64,000 bases of DNA from Hydrogenophaga pseudoflava NBRC 102511 (GTDB lineage Bacteria; Pseudomonadota; Gammaproteobacteria; Burkholderiales; Burkholderiaceae_C), in contig NZ_BCWQ01000004.1 of assembly GCF_001592285.1 (NCBI RefSeq), forward strand, positions 216,444 through 280,443, read 5' to 3'. Positions within the stretch are counted from its first letter, which is position 1, and each line of letters opens with the position of its first letter. This document shows positions 57,914 to 64,000 of the stretch, piece by piece. Below the pieces are notes generated by a model. The model was not told the DNA's origin. It worked only from the letters and a program-made list of their open reading frames with translations, and made no database searches. Both the position numbers and the translations under genes were made by a program.

Positions 57914-58864
57914 ATGACCGAATTTGCATTCGTCTTTCCCGGCCAAGGTTCTCAGTCAGTCGGCATGCTCGACGCCTGGGGCGACCATCCGGAGGTGGCC
58001 CTGGCCGTCCAGGAGGCTTCCGATGCCCTGGGTGAAGACGTTGGCCTACTGATCAAGGAAGGCCCCAAGGAGGCGCTGGCGCTGACCACCAACACCCAGC
58101 CCGTGATGCTGGTGGCGGGGGTCGCTGCCTGGCGTGTCTGGTGCGCCGAAGGCGGGGCAGCTCCGTCCGTGGTGGCTGGGCATTCGCTGGGTGAATACAG
58201 CGCCCTGGTGGCGTCTGGCGTGCTGACTCTGGCGCAAGCGGCGCCGCTGGTGCGTTTTCGTGCGGCGGCCATGCAGGAAGCGGTGCCGGTCGGAACTGGG
58301 GCCATGGCCGCCATCCTGGGCATGGACTCGGACAAGGTGATCGCGGGTTGCGCCGAGGCGCAGGCTTTCTTCCCCCCGGGCAGTGGCGAGGTCGTGGAGG
58401 CGGTCAATTTCAACGACCCGGCTCAGACCGTGATCGCTGGCAGCAAGGCTGCGGTTGAGAAGGCTTGCGAGGTGCTCAAGGCCAACGGCGCCAAGCGGGC
58501 CCTGCCGTTGCCAGTGTCGGCGCCGTTCCATTCCAGCCTGATGAAGCCTGCGGCCTACAAGCTGCGCGAGAAGCTTGCGACCATGCCACTGGCGGCACCC
58601 CGGATTCCGGTGCTCAACAACATTGATGTGTCGGTGGAGTCCGATGTGGACGGCATCCGCGATGCACTGTTTCGCCAGGCGTTCGGTCCGGTTCGATGGG
58701 TGGAGTGCGTGCGTGCAATCAAAGCACGTGGCATCACCACGCTGGTCGAATGCGGCCCTGGCAAGGTGCTGGCTGGCATGACCAAGCGCATCGACGGCGA
58801 GCTGACCGGCGCGGCGCTCTACGACCCGGCCACGCTGGCCGAAGTGAAAAACCTGCTGGCCTGA
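57914..58864 (+). CDS. fabD: Malonyl-CoA:ACP transacylase
   Basis: Loads malonyl groups onto ACP (316 aa). The N-terminal FVFPGQGSQSVGM, the active serine Ser91 in AGHSLGEYSALV, and the catalytic histidine in SAPFHSSLMKPA are present. It lies between fabH and fabG, and fabG starts 14 bp downstream. Confidence 0.96.
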   Translation: MTEFAFVFPGQGSQSVGMLDAWGDHPEVALAVQEASDALGEDVGLLIKEGPKEALALTTNTQPVMLVAGVAAWRVWCAEGGAAPSVVAGHSLGEYSALVASGVLTLAQAAPLVRFRAAAMQEAVPVGTGAMAAILGMDSDKVIAGCAEAQAFFPPGSGEVVEAVNFNDPAQTVIAGSKAAVEKACEVLKANGAKRALPLPVSAPFHSSLMKPAAYKLREKLATMPLAAPRIPVLNNIDVSVESDVDGIRDALFRQAFGPVRWVECVRAIKARGITTLVECGPGKVLAGMTKRIDGELTGAALYDPATLAEVKNLLA

Positions 58865-58878
58865 AGGGAGAGACTGGT

Positions 58879-59640
58879 ATGTCCGAAGTGAAATTTGCGG
58901 GCCAAGTGGCCCTGGTGACCGGTGCTTCCCGTGGCATTGGCGCGTCCATCTCGGCCGAACTGGTGTCGAAGGGGCTGATCGTCGTCGGCACGGCCACTTC
59001 CGATGAGGGGGCAGCCAAGATCTCGAATGCGCTGAAGGCGGTGCCTGGAGCGGCTGAGGGCTGCCGGGGGGTGAAGCTTGACGTGAACGATGGCGCTGCC
59101 GCCGAGGCCTTGATCGACGAAATGACCAAAGCCCATGGTGCCCTGCACGTGCTGGTCAACAACGCCGGCATCACGCGCGACATGCTTGCCATGCGCCTCA
59201 AAGATGAGGACTGGGATGCGGTGCTCGACACCAACCTCAAGGCAGTATTCCGTATGAGCCGGGCGGTGATCCGACCCATGATGAAGCAGCGCTATGGGCG
59301 CATCATCAGCATCACCAGTGTGGTCGGCGCCTCTGGCAACCCTGGCCAGGCGAACTACGCCGCTGCGAAGGCAGGCGTTGCGGGCATGACCCGCGCGTTG
59401 GCGCGCGAACTCGGCAGCCGCAATATCACGGTCAACTGTGTGGCGCCTGGCTTCATTGAGACCGATATGACGGCCTCGCTGCCCGAAGAACAGCAAAAGG
59501 CCCTGCTGGGCCAGATTCCCCTGGGGCATCTGGGCAAACCTTCTGACATCGCGCATGCAGTGGCCTACCTGGCCAGCCCGCAGGCCGGCTACGTGACGGG
59601 GCAGGAACTGCACGTCAACGGTGGCATGTTCATGGCCTGA
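58879..59640 (+). CDS. fabG: 3-oxoacyl-ACP reductase
   Basis: NADPH-dependent reductase of the elongation cycle (253 aa, SDR family). The cofactor loop is TGASRGIGASI, the structural motif is VNNAGIT, and the Ser-Tyr-Lys triad lies in SITSVVGASGN and ANYAAAKAG. The ending YVTGQELHVNGGMFMA is typical. ATG 58879 has a GGGAGAG ribosome site. A 102 bp gap with hairpins and a promoter separates it from acpP. Confidence 0.96.
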   Translation: MSEVKFAGQVALVTGASRGIGASISAELVSKGLIVVGTATSDEGAAKISNALKAVPGAAEGCRGVKLDVNDGAAAEALIDEMTKAHGALHVLVNNAGITRDMLAMRLKDEDWDAVLDTNLKAVFRMSRAVIRPMMKQRYGRIISITSVVGASGNPGQANYAAAKAGVAGMTRALARELGSRNITVNCVAPGFIETDMTASLPEEQQKALLGQIPLGHLGKPSDIAHAVAYLASPQAGYVTGQELHVNGGMFMA

Positions 59641-59982
<342 letters not shown>

Positions 59983-59989
59983 TGCATCC

Positions 59990-61234
59990 ATGAGCCGTCG
60001 TCGCGTTGTCGTGACCGGCCTGGGTTGTGTCTCGCCCGTGGGTAACACGGTGCCAGAAGCCTGGGCCAACCTTGTCGCCGGACAGTCCGGCATTGACCTG
60101 ATCACCAAGTTCGATGCCTCGGGCATGTCCTGCAAGATCGCTGGTGAGGTCAAGGGGTTTGATCTGGAGTCCTACATCAGTGCCAAAGAGGCGCGGTCGA
60201 TGGACACCTTCATCCATTACGGAATCGCCGCAGCCCACCAGGCCGTGGTCGACTCGGGCCTGCCTACGGGCGAGGCGCTGGATGACGAACTGGCCACGCG
60301 CATCGGCTGCATCGTCGGGTCCGGTATCGGCGGGCTTCCGCTGATCGAAGAAACCCACGCCGAGTATGTCAACCGTGGCGCACGGCGGATCTCGCCGTTC
60401 TTTGTCCCCGCATCGATCATCAACATGATCTCTGGACATGTCTCGATGCGCTTCGGGTTCAAGGGGCCGAACTTGGCTGTGGTCACGGCCTGCACCACTG
60501 GTCTGCACTGCATCGGTGAAGGGGCTCGGAAGATCGAGTACGGGGATGCCGATGTGATCGTCGCTGGTGGCTCCGAAGCCACGGTCTCTCCTCTGGGTGT
60601 GGGTGGCTTCGCCGCCATGCGGGCGCTTTCCACCCGCAACGACGATCCCAAAACGGCCTCACGACCCTGGGACAAGGACCGCGACGGTTTCGTGCTGGGA
60701 GAGGGCGCCGGGGTGATGGTGCTCGAAGAATACGAGCACGCCAAGGCGCGCGGTGCCAAGATATACGCCGAAGTGATCGGGTATGGCATGAGCGCCGATG
60801 CCGGCCACATGACGGCGCCGAACATGGACGGGCCCCGTCGCGCGATGGTCAATGCGCTGCGCAATGCGGGTATCAATGCCGACCAGGTGGACTACCTGAA
60901 TGCCCACGGAACCTCGACGCCGCTGGGCGATGTGAACGAGAGCAATGCGATCAAGGCGGCGCTCGGTGACCATGCCAGCAAGATCGTCGTGAACTCGACC
61001 AAGTCCATGACGGGTCATTTGCTGGGCGGGGCTGGCGGCATTGAAAGCGTGTTCACGGTGCTGGCGTTGCATCATCAGAAGAGCCCTCCGACCATCAACA
61101 TCTTCAATCAGGATCCCGAGTGCGATCTCGACTACTGCGCCAATACTGCGCGGGACATGAAGATTGATGTCGCGGTGAAGAACAACTTCGGCTTCGGCGG
61201 TACCAACGGCACCCTGGTGTTCAAGCGCGTCTGA
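59990..61234 (+). CDS. fabF: 3-oxoacyl-ACP synthase II
   Basis: Elongating condensing enzyme (414 aa), also responsible for temperature-dependent C16:1 to C18:1 extension in E. coli. The catalytic cysteine is Cys168 in [10 protein letters not shown]. The two histidines are in [11 protein letters not shown] and [11 protein letters not shown], and the C-terminal [14 protein letters not shown] completes the site. It is the last of the fab genes; a terminator-like hairpin begins 39 bp after its stop. Confidence 0.96.
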   Translation: MSRRRVVVTGLGCVSPVGNTVPEAWANLVAGQSGIDLITKFDASGMSCKIAGEVKGFDLESYISAKEARSMDTFIHYGIAAAHQAVVDSGLPTGEALDDELATRIGCIVGSGIGGLPLIEETHAEYVNRGARRISPFFVPASIINMISGHVSMRFGFKGPNLAVVTACTTGLHCIGEGARKIEYGDADVIVAGGSEATVSPLGVGGFAAMRALSTRNDDPKTASRPWDKDRDGFVLGEGAGVMVLEEYEHAKARGAKIYAEVIGYGMSADAGHMTAPNMDGPRRAMVNALRNAGINADQVDYLNAHGTSTPLGDVNESNAIKAALGDHASKIVVNSTKSMTGHLLGGAGGIESVFTVLALHHQKSPPTINIFNQDPECDLDYCANTARDMKIDVAVKNNFGFGGTNGTLVFKRV

Positions 61235-61266
61235 CGAACTCTGTTCGGACGCGGTCCTTCCCGAAC

Positions 61267-61722
61267 ATGCGCAACGCCCCATCGGTCACGTACCCGGTGG
61301 GGCGTTCGTCTTTTTACGCCCGTCTGATGTGGGGTGCCGGCGTATCGGGCTTGCTGGGCGTGCTCATGAGCTTCGTCTACGGATCATGGCGGACGGCCGT
61401 GTTCTGTGGCGTGGTCTGGTGCTTGTGGCTGTTGGGGTCGATGTGGGCTTGGCGGCGGATGCCGCGAGGAAAGCTCGCATGGCAGTCGGATCGGATGCGG
61501 CCCGAGGCTCCTCAGGGCTCGTCGGGTGTCTGGTCTTGGGCCAGTGAGGCGTATCGGGAAGGTGTGGAACTGAAAAGGGTAGAGCGCGTGTATGACCTGC
61601 AACGGGCCATGTTGCTGCGCCTGCACAATCCCGACGGTGCGCGCACCTGGATCTGGGTGGAGCGGTTGGCGGAGCCGTCCCGATGGCTGGATCTCCGGCG
61701 GGCGCTCCTGGCACATGCCTGA
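61267..61722 (+). CDS. Small membrane protein of unknown function
   Basis: A 151-residue protein with two probable helices (about 22-38 and 43-60), followed by a basic soluble tail rich in Trp and Arg. I do not recognise a named family; genes of this shape are common between fabF and rpoE in Burkholderiales, and a distant relation to CptA/YgfX-type membrane proteins is possible. The first 15 codons coincide with a terminator-like hairpin (61273-61306). If ATG 61327 is the true start, the protein would have 131 residues; I prefer 61267 because the APSVTYPVGRSSF text looks protein-like and I recall similar starts in relatives. Confidence 0.65.
   Translation: MRNAPSVTYPVGRSSFYARLMWGAGVSGLLGVLMSFVYGSWRTAVFCGVVWCLWLLGSMWAWRRMPRGKLAWQSDRMRPEAPQGSSGVWSWASEAYREGVELKRVERVYDLQRAMLLRLHNPDGARTWIWVERLAEPSRWLDLRRALLAHA
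61273..61315 (+). terminator. Terminator-like hairpin inside the start of the next gene
   Basis: AACGCCCCA (61273-61281) pairs with TGGGGCGTT (61298-61306), with an inner GGT/ACC contact, then CGTCTTTTTA. It looks like the fabF terminator, but lies within the first codons of the small membrane protein gene. Confidence 0.65.
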
Positions 61723-61779
61723 CGGCGAGCGTCGGCTCGAACCTTTGGGGTATATTTCCGCGGCCCTCACACCCTCTGC

Positions 61780-62424
61780 ATGACTTCTTCCGACGACCAC
61801 TCAGCCCCACCCTCTCCCGACAGCGATGCCATGCTGGTCCAGCGCACACTGGCCGGGGAAATGCGGGCTTATGAGCTCTTGGTCATCAAATACCAGCGCC
61901 GTGTGGAACGCCTGATCGGGCGCATGGTCCGCGACAGCGATCTCGTTCAGGACATCGCACAGGAGACGTTCATCCGTGCCTACCGGGCACTGGCCCAGTT
62001 CCGGGGGGATGCCCAGTTCTACACCTGGCTCTACCGGATTGCCGTCAACACCGCCAAGAAGCAGCTGCTGGAGCTCAAGCGGGACCCGCTGGTATTCCAG
62101 TCCCAGCTCAATTCCGGGGACGAAGACGAAACTTCTTCGGCGGAACGCGAACTAAACAGCAGCGTGGCCGACACCGAGACCCCTGAGGCAGTGTTGGCCA
62201 GCAAAGAGATTGCCCAGGCAGTGAACGCGGTGATGGACGCATTGCCAGACGAGTTGCGAATGGCCATCACTTTGCGTGAAATCGAAGGGTTGAGTTATGA
62301 AGAGATTGCCCTGGCGCTCGATTGTCCGATCGGAACGGTGCGTTCCCGGATCTTCCGAGCCCGCGAAGCGATCTCTTCCCGAATCAAGCCCATGCTGGAG
62401 CGTCAATCCGGCAAGCGCTGGTGA
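61780..62424 (+). CDS. rpoE: RNA polymerase sigma factor RpoE (sigma-24)
   Basis: ECF sigma factor for envelope stress (214 aa). Region 2 covers about 20-95 with ERLIGRMVRDSDLVQDIAQE and YRALAQFRGDAQFYTWLYRI. Region 4 has the helix-turn-helix EGLSYEEIALALDCPIGTVR. An acidic, serine-rich linker (about 112-135) joins them. TATATT at 61752-61757 is a possible -10. It is followed by rseA and rseB, the anti-sigma module that holds it at the membrane. Confidence 0.96.
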   Translation: MTSSDDHSAPPSPDSDAMLVQRTLAGEMRAYELLVIKYQRRVERLIGRMVRDSDLVQDIAQETFIRAYRALAQFRGDAQFYTWLYRIAVNTAKKQLLELKRDPLVFQSQLNSGDEDETSSAERELNSSVADTETPEAVLASKEIAQAVNAVMDALPDELRMAITLREIEGLSYEEIALALDCPIGTVRSRIFRAREAISSRIKPMLERQSGKRW

Positions 62425-62457
62425 GATTGATTTGTTGATGCCGGAACACCGTATCGG

Positions 62458-63117
62458 ATGTCGAACATGAATGCCGTCCCAATCCATGAAACCACAGATT
62501 CAGGGCAGATGCTTGTCCGGGAGCGCAGCCGCGAGGCGCTCTCCGCACTGCTGGACGGAGAGGTGCGCACAGACGACTTGGATTTGCTGCTCGCGCCTGG
62601 CTCCGAGGAGATGGCAGCCCTGCTGTCCGATGGGCATACCTACGAGCTGATTGGCGACGCTCTGCGTGGGCGACCCGTGCAGGGCTCGGTCGGCGGGGCG
62701 GCGTTTGCTGGGGCGGTCATGGCCCGTTTGCGCGATGAACCTTTGGCGCTGCCTCAGCCTGTGGTGCGACAGGCTCGAGTAGGCCGGCCCGTGGCGGCCA
62801 ATGATGCGGTGTTTCGCTGGAAGCTGGTGGCGGGCCTCGCTTCGCTTGCCGCCGTCGTCGCCGTGACCTGGACCATCGGAACAGGGGGGCAGGACGGTCA
62901 GTTGGCCGGTCCCCAGATGGCCAGCGCCACCCCGATGTCCGAGTCCGCGTCGACAATTCAACCGGTGGTTGTGCAGACTGCGCAGGGTCAGGTGCTGCGC
63001 GATGCCCGGCTGGAACAGTTGCTGTCCGAGCACCGCCAGTTTGGCGGGATGTCTGCGCTTCAGGCTCCCGCCGGATTCCTTCGCAACGCAACCTACGATG
63101 CTGCTCCGCAGCGCTGA
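62458..63117 (+). CDS. rseA: Anti-sigma-E factor RseA
   Basis: Single-pass inner-membrane inhibitor of RpoE (219 aa). The cytosolic N-terminal anti-sigma domain (about 20-90) starts with REALSALLDGEV and ends before the membrane helix (about 121-140, LVAGLASLAAVVAVTWTI). The periplasmic part (about 141-219) would be cut by DegS-type proteases under stress and bound by RseB. ATG 62458 is used; ATG 62467 is an alternative. rseB begins within 10 bases of its stop, or overlaps it. Confidence 0.9.
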   Translation: MSNMNAVPIHETTDSGQMLVRERSREALSALLDGEVRTDDLDLLLAPGSEEMAALLSDGHTYELIGDALRGRPVQGSVGGAAFAGAVMARLRDEPLALPQPVVRQARVGRPVAANDAVFRWKLVAGLASLAAVVAVTWTIGTGGQDGQLAGPQMASATPMSESASTIQPVVVQTAQGQVLRDARLEQLLSEHRQFGGMSALQAPAGFLRNATYDAAPQR

Positions 63118-63124
63118 GGCCGAC

Positions 63125-64000
63125 ATGGGAAGTGCTGCTTCGTTGGGCATGTCGTCGGCGCGCAAGGCCTGGACCCGCTGGCCTGCGGTGGGGCTGCTGG
63201 CTCTGGGGTTGTGGCAGTCGTCCTTTGCACAGACCGTGCCTGTAACGTCGCCGTCCTCGCGGTCCATCACCGAGTGGCTCACGCGCATGCACGAGGCCTC
63301 CCGGCAGCGGGCCTACACGGGGACCTTGGTCGTATCGGCTGGTTCGGCCATGTCTGCCTCGCGCATCTGGCATGTCTGCGATGGCACGCAACAGATGGAG
63401 CGCGTGGAGACGCTGACGGGTGCACCACGCTCGACCATTCGCCACAACAACGACGTGATCACCTTTGCGCCGGATCACAAGGTGGCCTGGGTGGACAAAC
63501 GCGAGTCGCTGGGCGTTTTTCCCGAGCTGCTGCGCACACCCAGCAACGCCATTCCAGACTTCTACAGCGTGAGCGAATCGGGCGTCGAAAGGGTGGCGGG
63601 TCATCTGGCCGACGTGGTGCAGATCGCCCCACGCGATGCACTGCGTTTCGGCTATCGCATCTGGTCGGAAAAGAAAACGGGCCTGGTGGTGAAGCTGCAG
63701 ACCCTTGGGGAGCAGGGCTCGGTGCTGGAACAGGTGGCGTTTTCAGAGTTGCAACTGGATGCGCCGGTCCGGATGGACAAGCTCAAACGGCTCATGGGTG
63801 ACACCAAGGGCTATGAAGTGCATCGTCAGACGCTGCGAAAGACCACGCCTGAGGCGGAAGGCTGGCGATTGAAGGAACCTGTTCCCGGTTTCCAGTCCAT
63901 GAGCTGCCACACCAGGGAAGACGACACCGTCGCATCCGGGGCGTCTCCCATGCAGTGGGTGTTTTCGGACGGCTTGGCTTCGGTCTCGCTGTTTGTTGAG
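63125..64000 (+). CDS. rseB: Sigma-E regulatory protein RseB/MucB (3' end beyond window)
   Basis: Periplasmic protein that shields RseA from proteolysis and senses mislocalised lipoproteins or LPS. The frame is open to the right edge (292 codons seen of about 330-350 expected). A signal peptide covers about 1-36 (AVGLLALGLWQSSFAQ, cleaved after FAQ). The LolA-like fold follows: ITEWLTRMHEASRQRAYTG, then FGYRIWSEKKTGLVVKLQTL and GSVLEQVAFSEL. The start is uncertain: ATG 63125 is preferred, with GAGG upstream, but in-frame ATGs at 63098 (overlapping rseA) and 63149 exist. Confidence 0.92.
   Translation, partial: MGSAASLGMSSARKAWTRWPAVGLLALGLWQSSFAQTVPVTSPSSRSITEWLTRMHEASRQRAYTGTLVVSAGSAMSASRIWHVCDGTQQMERVETLTGAPRSTIRHNNDVITFAPDHKVAWVDKRESLGVFPELLRTPSNAIPDFYSVSESGVERVAGHLADVVQIAPRDALRFGYRIWSEKKTGLVVKLQTLGEQGSVLEQVAFSELQLDAPVRMDKLKRLMGDTKGYEVHRQTLRKTTPEAEGWRLKEPVPGFQSMSCHTREDDTVASGASPMQWVFSDGLASVSLFVE

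Overview
This is a GC-rich chromosomal window from a betaproteobacterium, almost certainly a member of the Comamonadaceae (Burkholderiales) and Hydrogenophaga-like. The evidence is the protein sequences, the H-NS type, the ImuA-ImuB-DnaE2 mutagenesis cassette, the hemCDXY order and the rne-to-rpoE gene block. No IS element, prophage, CRISPR array, rRNA operon or integrase was found. The region is dense core genome with short intergenic gaps.

Layout. 1-2000: two adjacent acyl-CoA dehydrogenase genes, the first cut by the window edge. 2071-6289: yceH-like gene, purN, prfC and an rRNA cytosine methyltransferase. 6426-9351: acyl desaturase, rpmG, rpmB and trxB. 9502-14632: a CRP-type regulator, then ftsK-lolA-rarA. 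14904-18470: the branched-chain amino acid ABC transporter livHMGF, without its binding protein. 18541-21127: lysS and a membrane metallophosphoesterase. 21138-27422: rpoH, divergent from the SOS cassette imuA-imuB-dnaE2; a CIRCE element covers the rpoH promoter and a LexA box precedes imuA. 27373-31901: a second Crp/Fnr regulator, a DUF962 membrane protein, an EVE-domain protein, a Bcr/CflA efflux pump, a DUF2889 protein and a NUDIX hydrolase. 31961-34168: tRNA-Ser(CGA) and a convergent sensor kinase/LuxR-type response regulator pair. 34381-37966 (minus strand): operon rnm-yciO-M50 peptidase-trpS. 38019-45257: ppc, divergent from hemC-hemD-hemX-hemY. 45361-63117: rne, divergent from rluC, then hns, gph, a Rieske protein, sppA, galU, an RsmI-like methylase, maf, yceD, rpmF, plsX, fabH, fabD, fabG, acpP, fabF, a small membrane protein, rpoE and rseA; rseB runs off the right edge.

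How the genes work together. The right third keeps the order rne/rluC/yceF/yceD/rpmF/plsX/fabHDG/acpP/fabF known from E. coli. It links RNA decay, ribosome assembly and type II fatty acid synthesis, and continues into the sigma-E envelope-stress regulon. Several stress circuits are visible in the DNA: HrcA/CIRCE on rpoH, LexA on imuA, and the sigma-E/RseA/RseB unit. hemCDXY supplies tetrapyrrole synthesis. ftsK-lolA-rarA couples chromosome segregation, lipoprotein transport and fork maintenance.

I found no convincing undescribed defence or metabolic system. The observations most worth following are regulatory: CIRCE embedded in the rpoH promoter; a repeated arrangement of a -10 hexamer, six bases and a start codon that predicts leaderless mRNAs; a structured rne leader of about 570 nt; terminator-like hairpins at the livH and lysS promoters and inside the first codons of the gene after fabF; and a YegP/DUF1508-like tail on TrpRS.
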